Assembly: GCF_934294775.1 (NCBI RefSeq)
Contig: NZ_CAKRAH010000014.1
Coordinates: forward strand, 1-60,024
Origin: an uncultured Dorea sp.
GTDB lineage: Bacteria; Bacillota; Clostridia; Lachnospirales; Lachnospiraceae
Length of the DNA stretch: 60,024 nt
Direction of reading: 5' to 3'
This document shows, piece after piece, positions 36,685 to 45,218 of the stretch (positions within the stretch are counted from its first letter, which is position 1; each line of letters starts with the position of its first letter). A program made the position numbers and the translations under genes. Under the pieces are notes generated by a model. The model worked only from the letters and a program-made list of their open reading frames with translations, was not told where the DNA came from and made no database searches.

Positions 36685-37203
36685 ATGGGAATAAAGAATA
36701 TATTGTGTCGAATGATTAAGAAAAAAAGGAAACTAGATATTTTAAAAGGCAAAAATACAAGTATAAGTAATACTATTCTGGAAGGAAATGGACAATTTAT
36801 AGTGGGGAATAATTGTACTATCAAGAATTCAAAAATTATTTGTTATGCACCTTGTTCAGTGAAGTTTGGTAACAATGTTTCATTGACTCACAATGTTGTA
36901 ATAGATTGTTATTATGAAGGTAGAATTGAACTTGGTAATGATGTAATTATGGGGCCAAATGTTTATATTACAAATCATAATCATGGGATCCAAAAAGGAG
37001 AATTAATAAGAAAGCAAACGTATATAGGGAAAAATACGATAATAGGTAACGATGTTTGGATTGGAGCAAACGTTTCAATTATGGCAGGAGTAAAGATTGG
37101 AGATGGCGGGGTTATTGGAGCTGGTGCAGTAGTAACAAAAGATGTACCTGCTAATGCAATAGTTGCCGGGGTTCCTGCGAAAGTGATAAAAAATAGAGAA
37201 TAA
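36685..37203 (+). CDS. Hexapeptide-repeat acetyltransferase
   Basis: A 172-residue left-handed beta-helix acyltransferase. Repeats are clear from VGNNCTIKNSKI through LGNDVIMGPNVYITN, HNHG (probable catalytic histidine region), IGNDVWIGANVSIMAG and GAGAVVTKDVPANAIVAGVP. It is followed by an aminotransferase and an FdtA-like ketoisomerase, so it could N-acetylate the 3-amino sugar they form; an O-acetyltransferase role is also possible. The ribosome binding site is weak (GATAAGGA, 16685-type spacing not ideal), about ten bases before ATG. Confidence 0.85.
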   Translation: MGIKNILCRMIKKKRKLDILKGKNTSISNTILEGNGQFIVGNNCTIKNSKIICYAPCSVKFGNNVSLTHNVVIDCYYEGRIELGNDVIMGPNVYITNHNHGIQKGELIRKQTYIGKNTIIGNDVWIGANVSIMAGVKIGDGGVIGAGAVVTKDVPANAIVAGVPAKVIKNRE

Positions 37204-37251
37204 TAGAGATTTTCCTTTAACTAAAAAACTACAATAGGAGGACAAATAAAG

Positions 37252-38355
37252 ATGATAATGCCAAATAATTTGGGAAGACAGTATTCCCTTAATGCGAAAG
37301 AATATGAAAACAAAGCAATAGAAGTACTTCGTTCGGGATGGTATATTCTTGGAAAAGAAGTCAATGCCTTTGAAGATGAATGGGCTAAATACATCGGGAC
37401 TAAGTATTGTGTTGGATTAGCAAGTGGACTGGATGCTTTATGGATTAGCTTTAGACTTCTTGATATACATGAGGGCGATGAGGTGATTGTATCGGCAAAT
37501 GCATATATTGCCTGTGTGATGGGAATTACAATGAACGGTGCAACGCCTGTTTTTGTTGAGCCGGATCAATTTGATAATATCGATGCAGAGAGAATTGAAG
37601 AGGCAATTACGCCTAGGACAAAGGCTATTCTTGCAGTTCATCTTTTTGGTCAGTCTTGCGACATGACAAAAATTATGGATATTGCCCATAAATATAATCT
37701 TAAAGTCATTGAAGATTGTGCTCAGAGTCATGGAAATAAATGGCAGGATAAAGTAGTAGGATCAATTGGTGACGTAGGATGTTTTAGTTTTTATCCGAGT
37801 AAAGGATGTGGAGCATTTGGTGATGCAGGATGTATTACAACAAATAACGAAGAATTAGCACAGAAGTTCAAAGTATTTAGAAATTATGGAAGCCGAATTA
37901 GATATCAGAATGAAGTTGTAGGTGCAAATAGTAGATTAGATGAACTTCAGGCAGGGTTATTAAGAGTAAAATTGACTCATCTGGAAGAATTTAATTTGGA
38001 AAGAAATAAGATCGCCCAAAGATATTTAAGTGAATTAAAAAATGATTTATTGAGATTGCCAGAAATACGACCAGGTGCTGATTCAACTTGGCATCAATTT
38101 GTTGTTCATGTTAAAGATGGCAAACGTGATGCATTAATGGAATACTTAAAGGATAAAGATATCGGAACAATCATTCATTATCCGATTCCACCACATCTGT
38201 CGCAGGCATATGAGTATCTTGGGAAAAAAGTTGGTGATTATCCGTTGGCAGAACAGTATGCAAATGAGGTGCTGAGTCTTCCAATGTATAATGGGATGAC
38301 GAGAGAAGAACAGACTATAGTAATTGAAGCAATAAATGCTTTTGGAGGAGAATAA
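37252..38355 (+). CDS. DegT/DnrJ/EryC1/StrS aminotransferase (FdtB/QdtB-like, 3-amino sugar)
   Basis: A 367-residue PLP enzyme. The PLP lysine is in SFYPSKGCGAFGDAG; the cofactor motifs GLASGLDALW and VIEDCAQSHGN are present. The adjacent FdtA-like isomerase makes this most likely the transaminase that acts on an NDP-3-keto-6-deoxyhexose to give a 3-amino-3,6-dideoxyhexose. A strong AGGAGG site precedes ATG 37252. The end overlaps the region of the next gene's ribosome binding site. Confidence 0.92.
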   Translation: MIMPNNLGRQYSLNAKEYENKAIEVLRSGWYILGKEVNAFEDEWAKYIGTKYCVGLASGLDALWISFRLLDIHEGDEVIVSANAYIACVMGITMNGATPVFVEPDQFDNIDAERIEEAITPRTKAILAVHLFGQSCDMTKIMDIAHKYNLKVIEDCAQSHGNKWQDKVVGSIGDVGCFSFYPSKGCGAFGDAGCITTNNEELAQKFKVFRNYGSRIRYQNEVVGANSRLDELQAGLLRVKLTHLEEFNLERNKIAQRYLSELKNDLLRLPEIRPGADSTWHQFVVHVKDGKRDALMEYLKDKDIGTIIHYPIPPHLSQAYEYLGKKVGDYPLAEQYANEVLSLPMYNGMTREEQTIVIEAINAFGGE

Positions 38356-38356
38356 T

Positions 38357-38785
38357 ATGTCATTAAGAGAATTATGCCCAGTTCTTCAATTTAGTGATTT
38401 GGGTGATGAAAGAGGTAAGCTTGTTGTTATTGAAGGTGGTCAATCGATTCCGTTTGATATTAAAAGAATTTTTTATATATACGAATCAGATGCGACAGTT
38501 GTTCGAGGGCAACATGCGAATAGAAATTCAGAATTTGTTTTGGTAAATGTTGCTGGTCAGAGCAAGGTTAGGATTACAGATGGTACAGAGGAATTTGTAG
38601 TTGAATTAAATAAACCAATGATGGGAGTTTATATTCCGCAAATGATATGGAAGGATATGTATGATTTTTCATCAGATTCAGTTTTGTTGGTTTTGGCAAG
38701 TACTCATTATGATGCACAAGAATATATAAGAGATTATAATGACTATATTGAGATAGTAAAAAAGGAAACAAAAGATAGAGGATAA
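38357..38785 (+). CDS. FdtA/QdtA-like sugar 3,4-ketoisomerase
   Basis: A 142-residue cupin of the FdtA family. Conserved segments are LGDERGKLVVIEGG, PFDIKRIFYIY, RGQHANR (metal/substrate histidine) and the late YIPQMIWKDMYDF. It moves the keto group from C4 to C3 of NDP-4-keto-6-deoxyglucose for the aminotransferase upstream. Known members use dTDP sugars; no RmlA or RmlB is present here, while the same operon makes the CDP analogue. ATG 38357 follows GGAGGAG; an in-frame ATG at 38336 lies inside the preceding gene. Confidence 0.88.
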   Translation: MSLRELCPVLQFSDLGDERGKLVVIEGGQSIPFDIKRIFYIYESDATVVRGQHANRNSEFVLVNVAGQSKVRITDGTEEFVVELNKPMMGVYIPQMIWKDMYDFSSDSVLLVLASTHYDAQEYIRDYNDYIEIVKKETKDRG

Positions 38786-39090
38786 ATAGAAGAAAATTTA
38801 GTTGTAATGCTATTAGTTTGACTTGTTTGTTTCAATATAAGATTAGTTTGTGTATCTATTGATCATAATACACCCTTTGAGCTGAATATTTGTAAAAAGG
38901 TAGAATGCCAGTGATTGTTTCCCTTGAATTAAATCTTTTTCAAGAAAATAATAACCAAGTTAGGATATTATATATCTATGCGTGATTATTATCTGGCAGT
39001 TTGCGAAAACTAAAGAACCACCCAGTTAACGAACGGTAAACTAGGTGGTGTGGGCAAAAGATAAATTATTATTTATCTTCTGCCCGATTT
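38786..39090. other. Convergent intergenic region
   Basis: The 305 bases between the ketoisomerase (+) and the epimerase (-) have about 230 AT-rich bases with no convincing feature, then two adjacent hairpins (39017-39049 and 39052-39085). It marks the right end of the AT-rich cassette. Confidence 0.6.
39017..39049 (-). terminator. Terminator hairpin for the minus-strand ugd operon
   Basis: ACCACCTAGTT pairs with AACTGGGTGGT (minus-strand sense, one mismatch) and is followed on the minus strand by TCTTTAGTTTT. The T tract is moderate, so the call is probable rather than certain. Confidence 0.55.
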
Positions 39091-39092
39091 TT
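39052..39092 (+). terminator. Terminator of the first EPS operon
   Basis: GGGCAAAAGATAAA pairs with TTTATCTTCTGCCC (one mismatch) around a five-to-six-base loop and is followed on the plus strand by GATTTTTAT. It ends almost at the stop codon of the convergent gene. Confidence 0.75.
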
Positions 39093-40182
39093 ATATTTGA
39101 TAAAATATCTTATACCATTCAGCGAATTTCCGAAGTCCTTTTCTAAGACTGGTACTAGGTTTAAATCCAAAATCTTCTTCCAGAGCAGTAGTATCAGCAT
39201 AAGTGACCGGAACATCACCGGGTTGCATAGGGACAAGTTTTTTATGTGCCTCAAAATCATAATTTGCAGGGAGAACTTCTGCGCGGATAAGTTCCTGCTG
39301 AAGAATATCTACAAAATCAAGTAGATTCTCTGGCTGATTATTTCCGATATTATAGACGGTGTATGGTGGGATTGGAAGTCCATCTTCGCCGTTTTTTCTT
39401 TCTGGAGCAACCTGCATCACACGCTTTACTCCTTCAACGATATCGTCTACAAATGTGAAATCACGTTTACAATTTCCGTAGTTAAATATCTGAATAGTGT
39501 CACCGGCACGAAGTTTATTGGTGAATCCGAAATATGCCATATCTGGTCTTCCGGCAGGTCCGTACACAGTGAAGAAGCGGAGTCCGGTTGAAGGAATATT
39601 ATAAAGTTTACTATATGCATGTGCCATTAATTCGTTTGATTTCTTTGTGGAAGCATATAATGATACTGGATTATCTACCTTATCATCTGTTGAGTAAGGA
39701 ATTTTTTTGTTAGTTCCGTAGACAGATGAGGAAGAAGCATATACCAAATGTTCTACACCGGCAGCACCATTGTCATAAGAATGCCGGCAGGCTTCAAGGA
39801 TGTTATAGAAACCAATTAAGTTGGATTCAATATATACATCCGGATTGGTGATAGAGTAACGTACACCGGCCTGAGCTGCGAGATTTACCACAACTGTAGG
39901 TTTGTAATCTGCGAAAATCTGATCCATCAGAGTTTTATCTGCGATAGATCCTTTGATGAAATTCCAAGAGGAGTCCGAGTGCTTTTTGAATTCGGTCTCA
40001 ATCTGCTGAAGACGGTATTCTTTGATGGATACGTCGTAATAATCATTCATGTTGTCAATGCCGACGATATGAATGGGTTCTGTTGTACGTAAAAGTTCCA
40101 GTACCAGGTTGGAGCCAATGAATCCGGCGGCACCTGTTACAAGAATCGTTTTGTTTTTCAAATCTACGTTCTTATTTTTCAT
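39091..40182 (-). CDS. UDP-glucuronate 4-epimerase-like NAD-dependent epimerase
   Basis: A 363-residue extended SDR. Features are TGAAGFIGSNLV, NDYYDVSIKEYRL (typical of UDP-glucuronate epimerases), NLAAQAGVRYSI, the catalytic SSSVYG and YASTK, and the RPDMAYFGFT block of this subfamily. It would convert UDP-GlcA, made by the upstream Ugd, to UDP-galacturonate. ATG 40182 was chosen over ATG 40188 because AGAGG lies nine bases away rather than three. It is co-oriented with and 25 bases downstream of ugd. Confidence 0.92.
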   Translation of the reverse strand: MKNKNVDLKNKTILVTGAAGFIGSNLVLELLRTTEPIHIVGIDNMNDYYDVSIKEYRLQQIETEFKKHSDSSWNFIKGSIADKTLMDQIFADYKPTVVVNLAAQAGVRYSITNPDVYIESNLIGFYNILEACRHSYDNGAAGVEHLVYASSSSVYGTNKKIPYSTDDKVDNPVSLYASTKKSNELMAHAYSKLYNIPSTGLRFFTVYGPAGRPDMAYFGFTNKLRAGDTIQIFNYGNCKRDFTFVDDIVEGVKRVMQVAPERKNGEDGLPIPPYTVYNIGNNQPENLLDFVDILQQELIRAEVLPANYDFEAHKKLVPMQPGDVPVTYADTTALEEDFGFKPSTSLRKGLRKFAEWYKIFYQI

Positions 40183-40207
40183 AATCATTTACCTCTTAAA
40201 ATAAAAA

Positions 40208-41683
40208 TTAATCTCTGCGGAATAAGTCGCGGGTATATACTTTATCGGCTACATCATCAAGACAGCTGTCATAACGGTTGGCGATAATGCTGTGGCTTAA
40301 TTCTTTGAATTTTGACAGGTCGTTTATAATCTTACTTCCAAAGAAGGTTGTTTCATTTTCCAGTGTTGGTTCGTAGATGATGACAGTTGCTCCTTTTGCT
40401 TTAATACGTTTCATTACACCTTGAATACTGCTCTGGCGGAAGTTGTCAGAATTACTTTTCATGGTCAGACGATATACACCGACAATGACTTCTTTTTCTT
40501 TAGATGCATCCCAGGTACTGTTGGCACTGTATGCGCCGGCAATTTCAAGTACACGATCAGCAATGAAATCTTTTCTTGTACGATTGCTTTCTACGATAGC
40601 AGACATCATATTCTGAGGTACATCATTGTAGTTTGCCAGCAGCTGTTTGGTATCTTTTGGCAGGCAGTATCCTCCGTATCCAAATGACGGATTGTTATAA
40701 TGTGTTCCAATACGAGGATCCAGGCATACACCATTGATGATATCCTGTGTATTCAATTCCTTCATTTCTGCATAAGTATCTAATTCGTTGAAGTAAGAAA
40801 CACGAAGTGCAAGATATGTATTTGCAAAAAGTTTTACAGCTTCAGCCTCTGTGAATCCCATGAATAATGTATCAATCTGATTCTTAATCGCACCTTCCTG
40901 AAGAAGAGCTGCAAATGTATGAGAAGCTTTTATCAGTCTTTCATCGGATTTATCTGTAGATACGATGATACGGCTTGGGTAGAGGTTGTCATACAGAGCC
41001 TTGGATTCTCTTAAGAATTCCGGGCTGAAGATGATATTGGATGTGTTGTATTTTTTACGTACAGATTCAGTGTAGCCAACAGGGATGGTTGATTTGATTA
41101 CCATGATGGCATCTGGATTTACCTTCAGTACTAATTCAATAACAGCTTCTACTGCAGAAGTGTCAAAATAGTTTTTCTTACTATCGTAGTTTGTCGGAGC
41201 TGCGATAACTACGTAGTCGGCGTTCTTATAAGCAGCTTCTCCATCGAGCGTAGCCGTCAGATCCAGTTCTTTTTCTGCAAGGTATTTTTCAATATAATCA
41301 TCCTGGATTGGAGATTTCTTGTTATTGATCAGTTCTACTTTTTCTGGAACGATATCAACGGCTGTTACGTGATTATGTTGTGCCAGAAGAGTAGCAATCG
41401 AAAGACCAACATATCCGGTTCCGGCTACTGCGATGTTCAGTGGGGAAGGGGAAGGCAGTTTGTTATTGCTATTGTCTACGAACACTTCATTTGGTTCGAA
41501 TCCAAGTGTCTCACCCAACTGTTCTAATTGTGGAATGGATGGAAGATAGTCTTCCTTTTCCAGACGGGAGATCTGTGCGCGGTTGATACCTGTGGCATTA
41601 GCAAGATCCTGCTGTGTCATTTTGAGTTCTTTTCTCTTTGTTGTGACTAAGTCAGCGAGGAGAGAAGTAGATAATTTCTTCAT
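40208..41683 (-). CDS. ugd: UDP-glucose 6-dehydrogenase with N-terminal XRE helix-turn-helix domain
   Basis: A 491-residue fusion. Residues about 12-66 form an XRE/Cro-type DNA-binding domain (KRKELKMTQQDLANATGINR, then QISRLEKEDYLPS). From residue 82 the protein is a complete UDP-glucose dehydrogenase, close in pattern to E. coli Ugd: NIAVAGTGYVGLS, PTNYDSKKNYFDTS, IIFSPEFLRESKALYDNLYP, Lys284 in EAVKLFANTY, catalytic Cys340 in GYGGYCLPKDTKQL. It oxidises UDP-glucose twice to UDP-glucuronate with NAD. No stop, start or frameshift separates the domains. The start ATG 41683 follows AGAAAGGA. Self-regulation through the upstream inverted repeats is an inference. Confidence 0.96.
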   Translation of the reverse strand: MKKLSTSLLADLVTTKRKELKMTQQDLANATGINRAQISRLEKEDYLPSIPQLEQLGETLGFEPNEVFVDNSNNKLPSPSPLNIAVAGTGYVGLSIATLLAQHNHVTAVDIVPEKVELINNKKSPIQDDYIEKYLAEKELDLTATLDGEAAYKNADYVVIAAPTNYDSKKNYFDTSAVEAVIELVLKVNPDAIMVIKSTIPVGYTESVRKKYNTSNIIFSPEFLRESKALYDNLYPSRIIVSTDKSDERLIKASHTFAALLQEGAIKNQIDTLFMGFTEAEAVKLFANTYLALRVSYFNELDTYAEMKELNTQDIINGVCLDPRIGTHYNNPSFGYGGYCLPKDTKQLLANYNDVPQNMMSAIVESNRTRKDFIADRVLEIAGAYSANSTWDASKEKEVIVGVYRLTMKSNSDNFRQSSIQGVMKRIKAKGATVIIYEPTLENETTFFGSKIINDLSKFKELSHSIIANRYDSCLDDVADKVYTRDLFRRD

Positions 41684-41732
41684 AGTTATGAATCCTTTCT
41701 TTTTATATTATTTTGTTGATATAAATTTAAAT

Positions 41733-41747
41733 GTTATTTTAAATAAC
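41733..41747. promoter_or_regulatory. Inverted repeat 1, candidate operator
   Basis: GTTATTTTAAATAAC is a perfect palindrome of seven-base arms around one base. It lies 30-45 bases downstream of the predicted ugd transcription start, a position where a bound repressor would block elongation or initiation. Confidence 0.45.
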
Positions 41748-41784
41748 TGTTCACGCGTTTGATTGATTTCTGTAAAACATATTA

Positions 41785-41812
41785 AGTATAGCACGTTTAG
41801 TAAAATTTACAA
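41785..41812 (-). promoter_or_regulatory. Candidate promoter of ugd
   Basis: On the minus strand TTGTAA and TATACT (5/6) are 16 bases apart. The predicted start is near 41778, giving a leader of about 95 bases before the ugd ATG. Confidence 0.5.
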
Positions 41813-41854
41813 TAATAAAAAGTGAAAAGGGAAATATAAAAAAACGAGAGGTGA

Positions 41855-41877
41855 ATATGTTAATAAAAATAACATAT
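41855..41877. promoter_or_regulatory. Inverted repeat 2, candidate operator
   Basis: ATATGTTA and TAACATAT are perfect inverted arms separated by seven bases. The core GTTA-N7-TAAC has the same form and spacing as inverted repeat 1. It lies upstream of the ugd -35 and also overlaps the start of a 21-codon frame. Confidence 0.45.
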
Positions 41878-41923
41878 CGAGATACTTGTGAGAAACATAA
41901 TGCTATGATGATAAGTAGATAAA
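41858..41923 (+). CDS. Possible 21-residue leader peptide
   Basis: ATG 41858 lies five to six bases behind GAGAGG and opens a 21-residue frame (MLIKITYRDTCEKHNAMMIS, then R). It could be a leader peptide or chance, since the region is AT-rich and the inverted repeat overlaps its start. Confidence 0.2.
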
Positions 41924-41964
41924 AGATTGAGAGTAAGTGTGTAAATTATTCTGGAATATAAAAG

Positions 41965-41970
41965 TATAAT
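41965..41970 (+). promoter_or_regulatory. Weak candidate -10 for the second EPS module
   Basis: A perfect TATAAT lies 75 bases before the glycosyltransferase ATG, but no recognisable -35 is found 16-18 bases upstream. A promoter is expected here because the upstream gene is divergent. Confidence 0.3.
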
Positions 41971-42045
41971 ATGATAGTATGGACAAGGGATTCAATTATA
42001 AAAGTGACATATATTATAGATATCAAAGGAGCAAAAGTTTACATA

Positions 42046-43140
42046 ATGAGAATACTACAAGTAGTAAACGACATGCATCGTGCCGGTTTAGAGACGATGC
42101 TTATGAATTATTATAGGAATATAGATAGAACGAAGATACAATTTGATTTTCTGACCCATCGTCCATATAAGAGTGATTACGACGATGAGATTCTGTCTCT
42201 TGGAGGCAGGATGTATTATGCACCAAGGCTTTATCCACAGAATTACATACAGTATTTTAGATGGATGGACAAGTTTTTCAAAGAACATCCGGAGTACCAG
42301 ATTATCCATTCACATATAGATTCCATGAGTTATCTGCCACTTCTGGCAGCTAAGAGAGCAGATGTACCAGTGAGAATTGCACACAGTCATAATACATCTA
42401 TAGACCGGGATCTGAAATATCCGTTAAAACAGTTATTCCGGACACAGATTACCAAAGTGGCGAATGAGTATTGTGCGTGTGGGGAAGAAGCCGGGCAATT
42501 CTTGTTTGGCAATCGTGATTTTAAAGTTATTCCGAATGCAATTGAGACAGAACGGTTTATATATAATGAAGAGGTTCGTAAAAGGGTAAGAAAAGAGATG
42601 CGCTTTACTGATGAATTCGTAGTAGGTCATGTGGGACGCCTTTCTTATCAGAAGAATCATGAATTTCTACTTGAAATTTTTGCACAGTTATATAGAATAT
42701 ATTCGGGTGCCAGATTATTACTCGTAGGTATCGGAGAAAAGGAACAGGAACTTCGGAATAAAGTACAGAAGTTGGGATTAGAGGATGTAGTGATCTTCCT
42801 TGGCAATCGTAATGACGTGAATGAACTCTATCAGGCGATGGATGTGTTCGTGATGCCATCTTTCTTTGAGGGAATCCCTGTGACGGGGATAGAAGCACAG
42901 TTCTCTGGATTAACCTGTGTGTTTTCAGACCGTGTCCCACAAGAAGTGGATTTCTCGGGGAATTGTGAATTTCTTTCATTAAAGACAGATGCGAAATCCT
43001 GGGCACAGAGAATATGGCAAGAATACGGAAGCAATAAACGGTCAGAGAAAAGCCGGAGTGTGCAGGGAAGTAATTATAATATTCAGAATGCACATGGAAT
43101 TCTGGAGGATTATTATAAGACATTAGGGAGTCAGATATAA
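42046..43140 (+). CDS. GT4 glycosyltransferase (EpsF-like)
   Basis: A 364-residue GT-B enzyme. The N-terminus RILQVVNDMHRAGLETMLM with NYYRNIDRTKIQFDFLTH closely follows B. subtilis EpsF-type proteins; the C-terminus has GHVGRLSYQKNHEF, LLVGIGEKE and MPSFFEGIPVTGIEAQFSG (E-x7-E). The frame is open from 41971, but ATG 42046 gives the family N-terminus; its AAAGGAG site is 14 bases away, longer than usual. First gene of the second plus-strand EPS module. Confidence 0.92.
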   Translation: MRILQVVNDMHRAGLETMLMNYYRNIDRTKIQFDFLTHRPYKSDYDDEILSLGGRMYYAPRLYPQNYIQYFRWMDKFFKEHPEYQIIHSHIDSMSYLPLLAAKRADVPVRIAHSHNTSIDRDLKYPLKQLFRTQITKVANEYCACGEEAGQFLFGNRDFKVIPNAIETERFIYNEEVRKRVRKEMRFTDEFVVGHVGRLSYQKNHEFLLEIFAQLYRIYSGARLLLVGIGEKEQELRNKVQKLGLEDVVIFLGNRNDVNELYQAMDVFVMPSFFEGIPVTGIEAQFSGLTCVFSDRVPQEVDFSGNCEFLSLKTDAKSWAQRIWQEYGSNKRSEKSRSVQGSNYNIQNAHGILEDYYKTLGSQI

Positions 43141-44165
43141 TGAAACAATGTTCAAAGTCAGAGAATGTTTTGATTATAGACAGTGATTATGAGGAAGCAG
43201 ATGGATTCATAAAAGGTGTCAGAGAAGTAACCGGAGAAGAATGGCAGATTGCTCTGCATGAGAATAACAAGATATATGGCTGGCGAAGATATGTCAGATT
43301 TTTTACGGTTGCACTTCAGACGGTTCTGTCAGGCAAAAAGTACGAAGGAAAGACGGTATTGTGCTGGCAGCAGTTTTATGGAATTGCAATTGCATTCTTT
43401 CAGCGTATGTTTCATATGAAAAAGAGATACAAACTTGTAATCATGACTTTCATATATAAGGAAAAGAGAGGACTTGCCGGAAAGCTTTTTTATAGATTCG
43501 TAAGATATGCAGTTACTTCCAGATATGTAGATAAGATTATACTGACTACACAGAGTGAAAAACCTATGTATCAGGAAATCTTTGGAGTTGAAGATGATTT
43601 GTTTGATTTCGCAAGATGTGGTGCGATTGCATATGAACCGGAGATATATGATGATGAGCAATTAAGAAAAAAGAATTACATATTTTCTACGGGAAGAAGC
43701 AACAGGGATTATGGTTTTTTGATAGATTGCATTCAGAATACATCATATCAGTTGGTGATTGCCTGTGATACGTTGAAGACGGGATCCGGAGATAATATAC
43801 AGATTCTTGACGATGTATTTGGCGGCGATATGCTTCGGTATATGAGGAATGCACGGGCGGTTGTGATTACACTGGCTGATGATACAATTGCTTCCGGTCA
43901 GTTGGTTCTTCTGCATGCGATGAATATGGGCGTACCGGTGATCATTACCCGCTCGCATGGTGTGACGGATGACTATGTAACAGATCATTATAATGGACTG
44001 GTGATTGAGAAGACGAAGGAGAGTCTGTTGGAGGCACTGGATATCATTTATCATGATGATGAGCTACATGACAGATTGAGTATGAATGGACAGAAAGAAT
44101 TTGAAAAGAATTATACATATTATGCGATGGGTAAGACCATAGGCGGTATATTAAAGGATATATAG
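43140..44165 (+). CDS. GT-B glycosyltransferase
   Basis: A 341-residue protein whose ATG overlaps the preceding stop (TAATG). The C-terminal half has the GT4-like features YIFSTGRSNRDY, YMRNARAVVITL, and GQLVLLHAMNMGVPVIIT in the donor-binding region, with the acidic residue of the usual E-x7-E weakly kept. The N-terminal half is less conserved. The likely job is addition of one sugar to the repeat unit. Confidence 0.8.
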   Translation: MKQCSKSENVLIIDSDYEEADGFIKGVREVTGEEWQIALHENNKIYGWRRYVRFFTVALQTVLSGKKYEGKTVLCWQQFYGIAIAFFQRMFHMKKRYKLVIMTFIYKEKRGLAGKLFYRFVRYAVTSRYVDKIILTTQSEKPMYQEIFGVEDDLFDFARCGAIAYEPEIYDDEQLRKKNYIFSTGRSNRDYGFLIDCIQNTSYQLVIACDTLKTGSGDNIQILDDVFGGDMLRYMRNARAVVITLADDTIASGQLVLLHAMNMGVPVIITRSHGVTDDYVTDHYNGLVIEKTKESLLEALDIIYHDDELHDRLSMNGQKEFEKNYTYYAMGKTIGGILKDI

Positions 44166-44182
44166 AGTTCGGGGAGAAGTAG

Positions 44183-45211
44183 ATGGAGAAGAGTTTAATA
44201 AGTGTAATTGTTCCGATATATAATGTAAGCAGATATCTGGATCGCTGCATGGAGTCTTTATTGCATCAGACCTATAAGAATATCGAGATTATCATGGTGG
44301 ATGATGGCTCCCCGGATGATTGTGGGAAAAAATGTGACAGGTATGCTGCGGAAGAACCAAGGATTAAGGTTATCCACAAGAAAAATGCAGGTCTTGGGAT
44401 GGCAAGAAATTCAGGATTAGAGATTGCTGAAGGTGAATACGTCATGTTTATTGATTCTGACGATTATGCAGATGTCAGGATGATTGAACGGTTATATCAT
44501 AGATTGACAGAAGAAGGAGCAGATACTTGTTTCTGCAGATACTATGATACGTCTTCAGAGGGAAAGGATGAGTTAGCCAGAGAGACATATCTGAAACAGT
44601 CGTATTGTGGTGATGAGACGAAGAAGGTCCTGTTAGGTATGATAGGTTCACTTCCAGAGCAGGAAGGAGACGTGGAGATTGGTATGTCTGTGTGGAAAGG
44701 ATTATATTCTTTGGATATAATCAGAGACAATGGGATTCTGTTTCCGTCGGAAAGGGAATATATATCAGAGGACATTATATTTCATATGCAGTATCTCGTT
44801 AAAGCAAAGCATATTGTAATAGAAGGCACAGCAAATTATCATTATTGCGATAATGGGGCTTCATTAACGAAAAGTTATAAAGCAGACCGTTTTCAAATGG
44901 AAAAAGTTCTGCTAAAAAAAGAAGTTCAGGAGTTAAATCAGATATTTAAAAAGGATGAATATGCCGGGCGGCTTTATAAGGCCTTTTTAGGAAGAGTCAG
45001 ACGTTGCATTGCCCAGGAAGTGAATGCGAATCCGGATAAGAAATCGGCCGGGAAGAATATAAAAGGTATATGTGATGACCCCTTGGTCCAGAAGATTCTG
45101 GAAGAATACGATGGAAGGAAATTGCAGAAGACAAAAAGAATGGTTAATTTTTTGATAAGGCACAGACAAGTGACAGCACTCGCAGTAATATTTAAGATAA
45201 AAAAGGGGTAA
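44183..45211 (+). CDS. GT2 glycosyltransferase
   Basis: A 342-residue GT-A enzyme with ISVIVPIYNVSRYLDRCM at the N-terminus, VDDGSPDDCG, and the metal-site VMFIDSDDYAD. The C-terminal third, about 100 residues, is helical and charged and may mediate membrane association. The layout matches capsule glycosyltransferases such as EpsJ-like proteins. GGGGAGAAG lies about eight bases before ATG 44183. Confidence 0.93.
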   Translation: MEKSLISVIVPIYNVSRYLDRCMESLLHQTYKNIEIIMVDDGSPDDCGKKCDRYAAEEPRIKVIHKKNAGLGMARNSGLEIAEGEYVMFIDSDDYADVRMIERLYHRLTEEGADTCFCRYYDTSSEGKDELARETYLKQSYCGDETKKVLLGMIGSLPEQEGDVEIGMSVWKGLYSLDIIRDNGILFPSEREYISEDIIFHMQYLVKAKHIVIEGTANYHYCDNGASLTKSYKADRFQMEKVLLKKEVQELNQIFKKDEYAGRLYKAFLGRVRRCIAQEVNANPDKKSAGKNIKGICDDPLVQKILEEYDGRKLQKTKRMVNFLIRHRQVTALAVIFKIKKG

Positions 45212-45218
45212 TAAACAT

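Larger units (their letters stand above)
41684..42045. other. Divergent intergenic region ugd / glycosyltransferase
   Basis: These 362 AT-rich bases hold a candidate minus-strand promoter (41785-41812), two similar inverted repeats (41733-41747, 41855-41877), a 21-codon open frame (41858-41923) and a weak plus-strand -10 (41965-41970). No larger gene is present. Confidence 0.65.
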
